A stretch of DNA of 64,000 nt from Pseudomonas sp. SLFW (GCF_009905615.1 NZ_JAAAKW010000011.1:1-64000); one strand, 5' to 3'. Positions 44,126 to 53,480 are shown, numbered from the stretch's first letter. A program made the numbers and translations. Notes: generated from the sequence alone by a model not told the origin.

Positions 44126-45331
44126 TTACAAATCCATCGCCTCGACCACCTCAACCCGCCCGCGCACCTGCTTGGCCCGATACAGCGCCTTGTCCACCGA
44201 GCGCAACAGGGCTTCGAAGTCTTCCCGGCTGTTCAACGTCGAGGTTTGCGCCAGCCCGGCGCTGAAGCCAATCGGAAACGGCAGCTTCGCTTCTGCCTTC
44301 GGCGGGTCCAGCGCCTCGCACAAGCGTTTCATGAACATCTGCGCCTGTTGCACGTCGGTGCCGGGGAACACCAACAGAAATTCCTCGCCGCCCCAACGCA
44401 CGAACACGTCATCCTTGCGCATCAACCGAGTCACAGTGTTGGCGAACAGTTGCAGGGCCGAATCCCCCATCGCATGCCCGTACTGGTCGTTGATGCGCTT
44501 GAAGTTGTCCAGGTCGATCATCGCCACGGCCAGCGGGTAGCGTTGCGGCCCGTTCTGACGACGCTCCTGATGAAGAATCGTCGCCACCGCGCCGCGTCGG
44601 TTCAGGGCGCCGGTCAGGGTGTCGGTGATGCTCAATTGCACGACCTGCTGGCGCAATTGCTCCTGCAACATCAGGGCGAAGCTGAGGGTGAACAGAAACG
44701 AGACCATGAAATCCATCGCCAGCGCAGGCAGCGAGAACATATCCGGTTCATCGAAGGCCAAGGGCGGCGGGGGATCGACGGCCAGCGTAATCGCGGAATG
44801 GGCATGAAAGATAAGCAGCGCGACGTGCCCGGCAAGCAACGCCCAGGCACCCCGAAAACGTTTTCTCAACGGCCAAGTCACGCAGAACTGCACGGCGATG
44901 GTCAGCACGCAGAACAGAAAAAACCACGACAGCATGTAATCGTTGTGCAGCAGCACACTGGCGCCGATGCCGTACAGCAACACGGGCGTGAGCAGCATTC
45001 GCAGGTGCCACGCGACACCGTGGGCACGTTCGGCCAGTTGATGCAGCGCCAGGGTGTGGCAACCGATGGCCAGCAACAGCCCTGCAGTGTTGGCGATAAA
45101 GGCAGTTTCGGGCGTGAGAATGCCCAGCCAGTCGGGGCTCTGGGGAATGACGCCGGGTTGCATCAGGTCGACCGCGCGATAGGCCGCCAGCACCAGATCC
45201 CCGGCAATCCACCAGTGCAGCGGCGCGCGGTGACGGCTGGTGCCGACGTAGGACAGGCACAGCATCAGCGTGGTCATGAGTCCGAACGGGATGATGATTA
45301 ACAGCAGGGTGACGGGATCGTTCAGAAGCAT
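44126..45331 (-). CDS. Membrane diguanylate cyclase
   Basis: A 401-residue protein with about six predicted membrane segments (residues 5-225) and a C-terminal GGDEF domain (230-395). The active site reads GGEEF (314-318), a functional variant. An inhibitory site RKDD (305-308) lies exactly five residues upstream, so product inhibition is expected. It should make cyclic di-GMP in response to an unknown membrane signal. No phosphodiesterase is adjacent. Confidence 0.9.
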   Translation of the reverse strand: MLLNDPVTLLLIIIPFGLMTTLMLCLSYVGTSRHRAPLHWWIAGDLVLAAYRAVDLMQPGVIPQSPDWLGILTPETAFIANTAGLLLAIGCHTLALHQLAERAHGVAWHLRMLLTPVLLYGIGASVLLHNDYMLSWFFLFCVLTIAVQFCVTWPLRKRFRGAWALLAGHVALLIFHAHSAITLAVDPPPPLAFDEPDMFSLPALAMDFMVSFLFTLSFALMLQEQLRQQVVQLSITDTLTGALNRRGAVATILHQERRQNGPQRYPLAVAMIDLDNFKRINDQYGHAMGDSALQLFANTVTRLMRKDDVFVRWGGEEFLLVFPGTDVQQAQMFMKRLCEALDPPKAEAKLPFPIGFSAGLAQTSTLNSREDFEALLRSVDKALYRAKQVRGRVEVVEAMDL

Positions 45332-45511
45332 AGGGCTGCGGCTTTCATCGTGAAAAAACCAAAACGGGCAGATCGGCCATGAGGTGGCGATAACCCGTAA
45401 AAAAATAGTGGCTATATAGTGTCATATTCGCCGGTTTGTGTGGCCGAAATGTCTCCGATACAGCAGACGTTATAGAGAACGACCCGCCTATCGTCGATAT
45501 CGCCGGGCCTT

Positions 45512-45527
45512 TTGTTCAGATGAACAA
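45512..45527. promoter_or_regulatory. Palindrome upstream of glycerate kinase
   Basis: TTGTTCAGATGAACAA is a perfect 7-2-7 inverted repeat, 86 bases upstream of the kinase start. It is a candidate CdaR or GntR site. Confidence 0.45.
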
Positions 45528-45613
45528 CACAGCGTCTGACCGCGTTGTGCGAAGGGCAGGCGGAATTTCCCGGCACCCGTGCGAAGATCGCGACCATCGA
45601 TAAGGAGAACACC

Positions 45614-46750
45614 ATGAACATCGTCATCGCCCCGGATTCCTTCAAGGACAGCCTCAGCGCCCAAGGTGTCGCCCAGGCCATTGCCAGCGGCTTGCGTGAG
45701 GTGTGGCCGGACGCGCGGCTGGTCGAATGCCCAATGGCCGATGGCGGCGAAGGCACCATCGAAGCCGTGTTGGCGGCGTGTGGCGGCCAATGGATGACCA
45801 CCGATGCGACCGGTCCCCTGGGTGCGCCGACCGAGGCGCAGTGGGGATGGCTGCCTGACACCCGTACCGCGATCATCGAAATGGCGATGGCCAGCGGCTT
45901 GCAGATGCTGACCCTGAAACAGCGCGATGCCACGGTCACGACGACGTACGGCACCGGCGAATTGATCGCCGCCGCGTTGGACGCCGGTGCGCAGCGGGTC
46001 ATTCTGGCCATCGGCGGCAGTGCCACCAATGATGCGGGCACGGGCATGCTGTCGGCCTTGGGTGCGCGCTTTCTCGATCAAGAGGGCGAGCCGCTGCCCC
46101 CCGGTGGCCTGGCACTGAGCCAGGTCGCACAGATTGATCTGGATGGGCTGGACGCCCGCCTCAAGGACGTGCAGTTCGAAGTCGCCGCCGACGTCAACAA
46201 CCCACTCTGCGGACCCAACGGCGCCTCACATATTTTCGGGCCACAGAAAGGCGCTTCGCCGGAGCAGGTGCTGGCATTGGACGCAGCGTTGGGCCACTTC
46301 GCCGAAGTCTCTGCCCGCGTGCTGGGCAAGGATGACAGCGAGTACCCTGGCACCGGCGCGGCAGGGGGAATGGGTTTCGCTGCGAAAGCCTATCTCAATG
46401 CTTCGTTCCGTCCGGGTGTGGAAGTGGTCGCTGACCTGACCGGTCTGGCCGCCGCTCTACAGGGCGCCGATCTGGTGATCACCGGGGAAGGGCGCTTCGA
46501 TGCCCAGACCCTGCGCGGCAAGACGCCGTTCGGTGTCGCGAAAATCGCCCAGCGTCATGGCGTGCCGGTGATCGTGCTTGCGGGCACCTTGGGCGAGGGC
46601 TACGCGGACCTTTACGAACACGGCATCAGCGCGGCGTTTGCCTTGGCCAGCGGGCCGATGACGCTGGAGCAGGCCTGCGACAACGCCGCGTCCCTGCTGC
46701 ACGACCGGGCACGAGATCTGGCGCGGATGTGGCGCCTCGCCGCGCGGTGA
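45614..46750 (+). CDS. garK: Glycerate kinase
   Basis: A 378-residue glycerate kinase of the GarK/GlxK family, which makes 2-phosphoglycerate from glycerate, the end of glucarate and galactarate breakdown. Seen are IAPDSFKDSLSA at the N-terminus, MADGGEGT, AIGGSATNDAGTGML and VITGEGRFDAQTLRGKTPFGVA. The ATG at 45614 follows AAGGAG; the frame is open to 45545 but without homology. It lies on its own but close to cdaR. Confidence 0.93.
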   Translation: MNIVIAPDSFKDSLSAQGVAQAIASGLREVWPDARLVECPMADGGEGTIEAVLAACGGQWMTTDATGPLGAPTEAQWGWLPDTRTAIIEMAMASGLQMLTLKQRDATVTTTYGTGELIAAALDAGAQRVILAIGGSATNDAGTGMLSALGARFLDQEGEPLPPGGLALSQVAQIDLDGLDARLKDVQFEVAADVNNPLCGPNGASHIFGPQKGASPEQVLALDAALGHFAEVSARVLGKDDSEYPGTGAAGGMGFAAKAYLNASFRPGVEVVADLTGLAAALQGADLVITGEGRFDAQTLRGKTPFGVAKIAQRHGVPVIVLAGTLGEGYADLYEHGISAAFALASGPMTLEQACDNAASLLHDRARDLARMWRLAAR

Positions 46751-46758
46751 TCGAGCGA

Positions 46759-47016
46759 TCAGTTGTCGCCCAGGCACGTGTTGCCGCTGGTTTCATAACG
46801 CAGGGTGTGGGCCTTGCCCATGTGATCGACGTAGCCCAGGTCCACCGGGCGCACGCCGCAGAAATTCAGGTTCGGGGTCTTGGTGACTTCGGCGATATCG
46901 AGCTTGGTGCCGTAGGTGTATTCCTGCACCTGCGGCATGTTCTTCATGTCGGCGTGGGCGGTCAGGGCAACGCTGCTCAACACGGTCAGGGTCAGGGCGA
47001 TCAGTGTGGTTTTCAT
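46759..47016 (-). CDS. DUF2790 periplasmic protein
   Basis: An 85-residue secreted protein. The signal peptide (TTLIALTLTVLSSVALTAHA) ends at about residue 23. The mature part (VQEYTYGTKLDIAEV, CGVRPVDLGYVDH, TLRYETSGNTC) is typical of DUF2790, a small Pseudomonas family of unknown function. Two Cys may form a disulfide. It converges closely on garK. Confidence 0.8.
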   Translation of the reverse strand: MKTTLIALTLTVLSSVALTAHADMKNMPQVQEYTYGTKLDIAEVTKTPNLNFCGVRPVDLGYVDHMGKAHTLRYETSGNTCLGDN

Positions 47017-47124
47017 GGGAGGCTTCCTCATTTCAGGGTTAATAACTTCTTGAGCCCGTATGACGAAGCCGGGGGAGGGTTATTCCCGGAGGCTTGAAAA
47101 TATCTTTGCTTGACGCAGATTCAA

Positions 47125-47215
47125 CTGTGGGAGCGAATTCATTCGCGAGACGTAGGGACAACCGACGCCGATGTGTCGCCTGCACCTTTTTCGCGAATAA
47201 ATTCGCTCCTACAGG
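47125..47215. repeat. REP doublet
   Basis: TGTGGGAGCGAATTCATTCG with the inverted TTCGCGAATAAATTCGCTCC (one substitution). A further half-arm fragment CTGTGGGAGCG occurs near 47259. Confidence 0.88.
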
Positions 47216-47281
47216 AGTCCAGTGTCGCTGCGAAGTTATTGGCCAAACGCTGTTCAACTGTGGGAGCGTGCCGCAGTGCGA

Positions 47282-48001
47282 TCAGCGACCCTGCAACTGC
47301 TCCAACACCTGCGCCGTGGTCCACAACCCATGCGCAATGAACCGGTAATTGATCAACGCCGCCTGATACCCGTCACCCTCCGGCACCTGCGGCGCGGCCG
47401 TCGCGTCGCGCACCACGACCACTTCGAACCCTTGTTCCACCAGATCACGCAGGTGCGATTCGACGCACAAATTGGCCGCCATCCCCGCCAGAATCACCTG
47501 CGAGACCCCTTGTTTGCGCAGTTGCAGGGTCAGGTCGTTGGTCTGCGGGCCGTAGATTTTGTGCGGCGAGCAGATGATGGTTTTGCCGTCGAGGATGTAC
47601 GGTTTGTACTGCGGCATGAAGTCGGCGCCGGAGCCGTCGAAGCCAGTCAGGTCCAGCGGCGAAGTCCGGTCGAACATGCCAACGTCGTGCATCATTTTTT
47701 CCAGCGGTCCGCCATGCTCCCAAGTGTGGTCACAGGGGTAGTAATAATGAGGGGAAATGACCACCGCAATCCCGGCCTGTTTGGACGCCGCGAATAACTG
47801 CTCCAGGTGGCCAACCACGCCATTCTCGGTGACGCTGTTGCCCACCAACGACCAGGTCACGCCTTTTTCGCTCAAGAAATCCACCTGCGGATCGATCACC
47901 ACCAGCGCGGCACGCGTGAGGTCCAGGGAAAAGTCGACCTTCGGCAACACACCGTTTTCGGGGTCACGGTAGAGGGAATTGACGTTCGAATCAGTGCTCA
48001 T
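47282..48001 (-). CDS. Isochorismatase-family cysteine hydrolase
   Basis: A 239-residue hydrolase. The triad is Asp37 (VVIDPQVDF), Lys148 (SPHKIYG) and Cys179 (GMAANLCVESH). The family includes amidases acting on biuret, ureidoacrylate and similar compounds as well as isochorismatases; the substrate here is unknown. It is divergent from an AraC regulator, which is likely its activator. The start ATG at 48001 follows GAGG. Confidence 0.83.
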   Translation of the reverse strand: MSTDSNVNSLYRDPENGVLPKVDFSLDLTRAALVVIDPQVDFLSEKGVTWSLVGNSVTENGVVGHLEQLFAASKQAGIAVVISPHYYYPCDHTWEHGGPLEKMMHDVGMFDRTSPLDLTGFDGSGADFMPQYKPYILDGKTIICSPHKIYGPQTNDLTLQLRKQGVSQVILAGMAANLCVESHLRDLVEQGFEVVVVRDATAAPQVPEGDGYQAALINYRFIAHGLWTTAQVLEQLQGR

Positions 48002-48022
48002 TGTGAGGCTCCTCGGATTGGA

Positions 48023-48071
48023 ATAACCTCTTGCGGTCGCCGCCGACCGGGGCGTCGCAAGTGAGGGTTAT
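48023..48071. promoter_or_regulatory. Inverted repeat between the hydrolase and AraC genes
   Basis: ATAACCTCTTGCG and CGCAAGTGAGGGTTAT are near-complementary arms around a GC-rich centre. Position between divergent genes suggests a regulator site. Confidence 0.35.
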
Positions 48072-48134
48072 CCTCGTTCTTTACGTCGGAGGGGTTTTGT
48101 CCCGACGTCCGCGTTTTTTGCCTGAAGTGACTCA

Positions 48135-48956
48135 ATGGACGCGCTATCCGAGTTTTTCGACCGAATCCACATGAACGGACGGCTGTTCTACGCCGGGACG
48201 GTGTTCGACACCCTCGACATCAACAGGCCCGACGGCACGGCGTTCATTCACATCGTCGAACGCGGCGACCTGGCGTTGATTCGTCCTGGCCACCCGCGCA
48301 TCGCGCTGGACGGCCCCACCGTTCTCCTGTGCCCCAGCACCTGCCGTTACACGCTACAACCGACCACCGAGCAGGGCGCCGATATCCTCTGCGCGACCTT
48401 CGAGTTCGGCGTCAGCATGGGCCGCTCATTTCCGCTGGGCGTCACCGACACGCTGGTGTTTCCGTTCAAGGACATTGAGCCGCTGGTGCCAGTGATCACG
48501 GCGCTGTTGGCCGAATTTCGCGGCCAAGGTGCAGGGCATCGGAAAGGCCTGAGCGTGCTCTTCGAATACATCTTCATCGTGCTGGTGCGGCGGGCGATGG
48601 AGGACGGGATGATTGCGCGGGGCGGGTTGAGCGCGATCCTTGACCCGCATCTGGGTGCTGCGATCAACGCGATTCACCTGAGTCCGGAGCAGGACTGGAA
48701 CCTCAAGCAACTGGCCGAGCTGGCGTGCATGTCCCGCAGCAAATTCTCGGCGCAGTTCCTCAAGGTGGTCGGCGTGTCACCTATCGCCTACCTCACGGCG
48801 TGGCGGATGAAGCTGGCGCGGGACCTGATGAAGCAAGGCGTGAAACTCAAGGTGATTGCCGCGTCGGTGGGCTACAGCTCCCAAGCGGCGCTCAGCAAAG
48901 CGTTCGTTCAGGAAATGGGCCTGCCGCCTGGTGAATGGCTCAAGCGGCAGGACTGA
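48135..48956 (+). CDS. AraC-family regulator
   Basis: A 273-residue activator with a cupin-type N-terminal domain (about 20-120) and a C-terminal double helix-turn-helix (about 175-270: WNLKQLAELACMSRSKFSAQFLKVVG; LKVIAASVGYSSQAALSKAFVQEMG in parts). It resembles the AraC subgroup with a cupin_6 domain. It is divergent from the isochorismatase-family gene and nearly abuts the convergent MFS gene. Confidence 0.87.
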   Translation: MDALSEFFDRIHMNGRLFYAGTVFDTLDINRPDGTAFIHIVERGDLALIRPGHPRIALDGPTVLLCPSTCRYTLQPTTEQGADILCATFEFGVSMGRSFPLGVTDTLVFPFKDIEPLVPVITALLAEFRGQGAGHRKGLSVLFEYIFIVLVRRAMEDGMIARGGLSAILDPHLGAAINAIHLSPEQDWNLKQLAELACMSRSKFSAQFLKVVGVSPIAYLTAWRMKLARDLMKQGVKLKVIAASVGYSSQAALSKAFVQEMGLPPGEWLKRQD

Positions 48957-48962
48957 AGCGGA

Positions 48963-50492
48963 TCAGGCGGGATTGAGTTGCAGGGCCGGGATGGGTTTGC
49001 GCATCAGGGTGCCCACCAACACCGCGCCCACCAGACCGATGCACCCGGCGACCCACAACACCGAGCCGAAGCCTGTCACGAACGCCTGCTGCGCCAAGGG
49101 TTGCACCACGGCGCGGGCGCCCGTGTCGACAGCCTGCAACGCGGCGCTCATGTCACCGGCCACTACGCGAGACGCGATGTATTCGGACTGGTCGAGCCAT
49201 TCCGGCGCAAGGTTGCGCAGGCTCGGGTTCAACGTTTTCAAGGTATGGCTGGCGAGCAGCGCGCCGTAGACGCCCACCGCCAGCATGATCGCGCTGAACC
49301 GCATGGTGGTGCTCATGCCCGACGCCATGCCGGTGCGCTCCCGAGGCACGCAAGCCATGATGTTTTTCTGGGTGTCACCGTTCAGCAGTCCGGCGCCAGC
49401 GCCGGTCACCGCCATGGCCAGCGCGAAGGCCGGATAACCCCCCAGCGTGGTGGCCCAGGCGCACAGCAGGTTGCCGGTGCTGACCAGTGTCAGCCCCAAC
49501 GCCATCATCGCGGCAGGCGACAGGTGCCGAGCCAGTTTTGGCCCCAATCGAGGGAGCAGCAGCATGGTGATCGCAAACGGCAACATGCCCAGGCCCGAGC
49601 TGATGGCGCTGAAACCGAGGCCGTTTTGCAGATAGAACGGCAGCAGCGTCATCATCACCTGAGCGCACCCGGCGTAGGCGAACATGCCCAGCAACGCGCC
49701 GATGAAGCGCGGGTGTCTGAACAACTGCAAATCCACCATGGGCCGACGCTGCAAGCGCTCCGCGACCACAAACAGGCCCAGTAACAATGCGCCCCCAGTC
49801 AGGCGGGCGAAGGTCAACGGGTTGTCCCAACCGATGCGGTTGGCTTCGATCAAACCCCAGATCAGGCTCAACAGGCTGGCACTGAAAAACAGGCTGCCGA
49901 TGGGGTCCAGACGGGCCGACTGCTCATTACGCGACTCGCCGATGTTGCGCAACACCATCGCCAGCAACAGCAGACCGACCGGCAGGTTGAGGTAAAAAAT
50001 CCAGCGCCAGCCCACCAGCTCCGCGATCAAACCGCCGACGGTGGGCGCAGCCGTCATCGCCACCCCCATGCACGCGCCCCAGAACGCCCAGGCCTTGGCC
50101 CGTTCCACTTCGTCGTGAAACACGTGGCCGATGGTGGCCAGTGCCGAGGTCAACAGCAGCGCGGCCCCCACGCCCTTGACCGCCCGGGCGATGTCGAGAA
50201 AGACGATGTTCGGCGCGGCGCCACATCCGACTGATGCGAGGATGAACAGCACCAAACCGGTGAGCAGCATTTTCTTGCGTCCGAAGCGGTCCGCCAGACT
50301 GCCTGCAGGCAGCAGCAACGCGGCGAACGCCAGCATGTAGGCGCTGACCACCCATTCAATGTCGGCGAACCCGGCGCCCAGGTCTCGGGCGATGCTCGGC
50401 AGGGTCACGGCGACGATGTTGGTATCGAGCACGATCAGCGAGCACACGCCGGAAGCGGTGAGCAGGGTCATGCGGGGGCTGGGATGAGGCAT
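48963..50492 (-). CDS. MFS drug exporter, DHA2/EmrB-QacA family
   Basis: A 509-residue exporter with 14 predicted membrane segments. Motif C and family features are seen: LDTNIVAVTLPSIARDLGAGF (segment 1), AGSLADRFGRKKML (loop 2-3) and TAAPTVGGLIAELVGWRWIFYLN (segments 5-6). It likely expels a hydrophobic toxic compound using protons. No EmrA-type adaptor is adjacent. It is divergent from a LysR gene whose leader contains TTACCTG repeats. Confidence 0.88.
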   Translation of the reverse strand: MPHPSPRMTLLTASGVCSLIVLDTNIVAVTLPSIARDLGAGFADIEWVVSAYMLAFAALLLPAGSLADRFGRKKMLLTGLVLFILASVGCGAAPNIVFLDIARAVKGVGAALLLTSALATIGHVFHDEVERAKAWAFWGACMGVAMTAAPTVGGLIAELVGWRWIFYLNLPVGLLLLAMVLRNIGESRNEQSARLDPIGSLFFSASLLSLIWGLIEANRIGWDNPLTFARLTGGALLLGLFVVAERLQRRPMVDLQLFRHPRFIGALLGMFAYAGCAQVMMTLLPFYLQNGLGFSAISSGLGMLPFAITMLLLPRLGPKLARHLSPAAMMALGLTLVSTGNLLCAWATTLGGYPAFALAMAVTGAGAGLLNGDTQKNIMACVPRERTGMASGMSTTMRFSAIMLAVGVYGALLASHTLKTLNPSLRNLAPEWLDQSEYIASRVVAGDMSAALQAVDTGARAVVQPLAQQAFVTGFGSVLWVAGCIGLVGAVLVGTLMRKPIPALQLNPA

Positions 50493-50660
50493 GGCAGCTC
50501 CAGTGTTAGGTTTTGACTAATGCTCAGTGAGCGACATTCGGGGCACGATCCGTATGTTTCTGACTGAGCGCGCCCCCATCTAGCGGAGAGGCCTGCTAGC
50601 GGCAGCGCAGATGCCGGGGGGCGGTGACATTCAGAATATCGCCGAAAGGCGTATGCTTCG

Positions 50661-50697
50661 TTACCTGCCTCCCACGAATCAATTACCTGCCAGGTAA
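50661..50697. promoter_or_regulatory. LysR operator candidate, three TTACCTG half-sites
   Basis: TTACCTG occurs at 50661 and 50683, 22 bases apart, and inverted (CAGGTAA) at 50691. The last two form a perfect 7-1-7 palindrome ending six bases before the LysR start codon. Confidence 0.6.
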
Positions 50698-50703
50698 CGT
50701 GCC

Positions 50704-51579
50704 ATGGAAATCCGTCATTTTCGCTACTTCCTCGCTGTTGCCCGGCACCGTCATTTCACCCGTGCCGCCGAGCAACTGGGCATCGCGCCGCCGACGTTGA
50801 CGCGGCAGATTCAGGATCTCGAAAGCGCCTTGGGCACACGGTTGTTCGTCCGCGAGCAGCGGGAGGTTCGTCTGACCGACGCAGGCCGCGCCTTGCAGAT
50901 CGAGGCCGAACTCGCAGTGCGTCAGTTCGAGACCGCGCAATACAACGTGCAGCGGGCCGGACGGGGCGAAGCGGGAAAGATCGAATTGGGGTACGTCGCT
51001 TCGGCCGTGTTTTCGGGCGTGTTGCAGCGTCAGGTGGGGGCGTTTCGCCAAGGGCATCCCGACGTCGAGTTCGCGATCACTGAACACCTGATGCCGGCGT
51101 TGCCGAGGATGATTGAAGAAGGGCGGCTGGACGTGGGCTTCATTCGTTCGCCCATGAACCTGCCGGAGTCGGTCAGCGCTGTGAAGCTTCTGACCGAAGG
51201 GTTTGCCCTGGCGCTGCCGAGCGGGTCATGGCTCAGCAAGCTCAAGCTGATCAACGCGATGCACCTGCAAAACGAGACGTTCATTCTGCCCGAGCAGATT
51301 TCCGGGACATTGGAAGTGGCGGCCCAAGGCGGCTTTGCGCCGACCCTGGGGCCTCAACCGGGCGGTCTGGTGTCCGTGGTCGCGCTGGTGAGCCTGGGGC
51401 AAGGCGTGGCGGTGGTCCCGGAATCGGTGGTCGATCACATCCAGTTGCCGAACGTGCTGTATCGACGCATCGAAGACTGTCAGCCCACCTCATACCTGTC
51501 GCTGATCCACCGCCGCTACGAAAAGGCACCCGCGGTCACGCGCTTCATCGAAAACGTGAAAAACTCGCGGGAGGCCTGA
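50704..51579 (+). CDS. LysR-family regulator of the divergent exporter
   Basis: A 291-residue LysR regulator. The winged helix (1-60) reads FRYFLAVARHRHFTRAAEQL and PTLTRQIQDLESALGTRLF; the effector domain covers 90-290. Its operator-like repeats lie between it and the DHA2 exporter gene, so it probably controls export and itself. The effector is unknown. Confidence 0.87.
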   Translation: MEIRHFRYFLAVARHRHFTRAAEQLGIAPPTLTRQIQDLESALGTRLFVREQREVRLTDAGRALQIEAELAVRQFETAQYNVQRAGRGEAGKIELGYVASAVFSGVLQRQVGAFRQGHPDVEFAITEHLMPALPRMIEEGRLDVGFIRSPMNLPESVSAVKLLTEGFALALPSGSWLSKLKLINAMHLQNETFILPEQISGTLEVAAQGGFAPTLGPQPGGLVSVVALVSLGQGVAVVPESVVDHIQLPNVLYRRIEDCQPTSYLSLIHRRYEKAPAVTRFIENVKNSREA

Positions 51580-51586
51580 TCGCCAC

Positions 51587-52438
51587 TTAGCGCGCCAACA
51601 GCCCGGCCAGCACGGTTTTCAGCGTCACATGGCCCTTGCGTGGCAGCCCTTCGAAGCGAATCCAGCCTTCGTTGAAGCCGTCGAGCATCTGCATGCGCGG
51701 CAGGGGATTGCTCATGCCTTGCGAGGTAAACAGGTCATGCCAGGTGTCGCGGGGCACCGCCTGCATCGACACCGGCTTGCCCAGCAGTTCGCTAAAGGTG
51801 TCGGCGATCTGGTTCGGCGTGACGTGACTTTCAGCTTCCAGCTCGACGATGCGCTTGCCGAACCACTGTTCCTGCAACAGCTCGGCGGCAACACGTCCGA
51901 CGTCCGCCGTGGCAATCATCGGCACCGGTTTGTCCAGCGGCTGCAAAAAGCTGGGAATCACACCGGTTTCTGTCGCAGGCGCCACGTCCCACAGGCAGTT
52001 TTCCATGAACCAGCCCGGACGCAGGAAGGTCACCGGGAGTTCGAGCGTGCTCAGGCTTTTCTCCAGCAGTTGCAGCTGATTCAGCAGATTGGGCTGCGTC
52101 GCCTGAGCGCCGATGGTGGAGATGCACACCACTTTGCCGGGGGCCGCCATGGTCAGTGCTTCGTGAAGGTTGGCGATGACCTTGCGGGTTTCCGGAAAGC
52201 CTTCGGTGGGCGAGAAGTTCGGCGGTAGCAGGATGAACACCGCGGTGCTGTTCTGAAAGGCAGTGGTCAACGCCGACACGTCGTCCACATCGGCGACCGC
52301 AACCTCGCATCCTTGATTCGCCCACACCTGACCTTTCTCCGCGCTGCGCACCACCGCACGCACCGGTTTGCCCGCTGCCAGGAGATTGCGCGCCACTTCA
52401 CTGCCCACTTGCCCGGTCACACCCATGATCGTGTACAT
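51587..52438 (-). CDS. NmrA-like NAD(P)-binding protein
   Basis: A 283-residue atypical short-chain dehydrogenase. The nucleotide motif is MGVTGQVGSEVARNLL near the N-terminus, followed by VCISTIGAQATQ and FLRPGWFMENCLW. It lacks a clear YxxxK, as in NmrA/HSCARG-type redox sensors and some quinone reductases (QOR2 type). The function is uncertain. It is divergent from a LysR regulator. Confidence 0.8.
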   Translation of the reverse strand: MYTIMGVTGQVGSEVARNLLAAGKPVRAVVRSAEKGQVWANQGCEVAVADVDDVSALTTAFQNSTAVFILLPPNFSPTEGFPETRKVIANLHEALTMAAPGKVVCISTIGAQATQPNLLNQLQLLEKSLSTLELPVTFLRPGWFMENCLWDVAPATETGVIPSFLQPLDKPVPMIATADVGRVAAELLQEQWFGKRIVELEAESHVTPNQIADTFSELLGKPVSMQAVPRDTWHDLFTSQGMSNPLPRMQMLDGFNEGWIRFEGLPRKGHVTLKTVLAGLLAR

Positions 52439-52503
52439 GAATCTGTTTCCTCATTCGGAGCGACCTGATGTCGCCGTTGCGAGAATTATCGCGTCGGGCG
52501 GTT

Positions 52504-52550
52504 TGATTCTCCGATAGCATGGGTGTCATTGCATCCATGCTGGAGAATCA
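52504..52550. promoter_or_regulatory. Long dyad overlapping the LysR ribosome site
   Basis: TGATTCTCC and AGCATGG on the left pair perfectly with CCATGCT and GGAGAATCA on the right (16 paired positions, 3-base bulge on the left, 12-base loop). The right arm contains the GGAG site for the LysR gene at 52554. Confidence 0.7.
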
Positions 52551-52553
52551 TTA

Positions 52554-53459
52554 ATGAGTTTCGACGGACGTTTGGCCGGTGGCATGGGCGTGCTGTCGGC
52601 GGTGGTCGACAGCGGCAGCTTCGTCAAGGCCGCCGAAGCGCTGGACATGACCCAATCCGGTGTCAGTCGCGCAGTGGCCCGGTTGGAAGCGCGGCTGGGG
52701 ATTCGGCTGTTCGACCGCACCACGCGCTCGGTCAAGCTGACCGATGAGGGCCGCCGACTTTACGAAGAGATTGCGCCGCTGCTGGCCGGGCTCGAAGAGG
52801 CGGCCACCCAGGCGTCCGGGAGCGCCACGGCCGTGCGCGGGCGTTTGCGGGTCAACGTCGATCCGTATTTCTCCCGGCTGATTCTGGCCCCGGCATTGGG
52901 CGACTTCATGGCCACCTATCCTGAGCTGGAACTGGACCTGGTGACCCGCGAGCAACTGGGCGATCTGATCGCGGACGGCGTCGACCTGGCCGTGCGTTTC
53001 GGGGAGCAGCCCTCGTCATCGCTGATCGGTCGCCAATTGCTGAAAACGAGGGTGTTGACCGTCGCCTCCCCGGCGTATCTGAAAAAGCACGGCACGCCGC
53101 AGCACCCGATCGATCTGCAGAGCCCTGAACACGTGTGCATCGATTTTCGCGACTCGCACACCGGGCGTCCGTTTCCGTGGGAATTTCATCGGGGTGATGA
53201 GCGATTGTTCGTCAACACGCGTGGGCGGTTGATGGTCAACGACGTGGGAACGATGCATCGCATCTGCGAGGAAGGGCAGGCGGTGGCGCAAGTGTTGGCG
53301 TTGGGCGTGGAACCGGCGCTTCGGGAGGGGCGACTGGTGGAGCTGTTTCCCGACTGGCCGGACGAGTATTTCCCGCTGTATGCGTTGTACCCGTCCCGCC
53401 ATCTGCCACCGGCCAAGGTGCGCGCCTTTCTGGAGTTCGTCGTCGCGCTGAGCCGTTAG
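52554..53459 (+). CDS. LysR-family regulator of the divergent NmrA-like gene
   Basis: A 301-residue LysR regulator. The winged helix (about 5-65) reads MGVLSAVVDSGSFVKAAEAL and SGVSRAVARLEARLGIRLF. The effector domain covers 95-300. The subgroup is the one that often controls adjacent oxidoreductases. The large dyad in front of it suggests autoregulation. Confidence 0.87.
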   Translation: MSFDGRLAGGMGVLSAVVDSGSFVKAAEALDMTQSGVSRAVARLEARLGIRLFDRTTRSVKLTDEGRRLYEEIAPLLAGLEEAATQASGSATAVRGRLRVNVDPYFSRLILAPALGDFMATYPELELDLVTREQLGDLIADGVDLAVRFGEQPSSSLIGRQLLKTRVLTVASPAYLKKHGTPQHPIDLQSPEHVCIDFRDSHTGRPFPWEFHRGDERLFVNTRGRLMVNDVGTMHRICEEGQAVAQVLALGVEPALREGRLVELFPDWPDEYFPLYALYPSRHLPPAKVRAFLEFVVALSR

Positions 53460-53471
53460 CCGACTCAGCGC
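53445..53471. terminator. Hairpin between LysR and Kef-type genes
   Basis: GCGCTGAG and CTCAGCGC pair around an 11-base loop that includes the LysR stop. No T-run follows, so termination is tentative. Confidence 0.45.
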
Positions 53472-53480
53472 AGGACGAAG

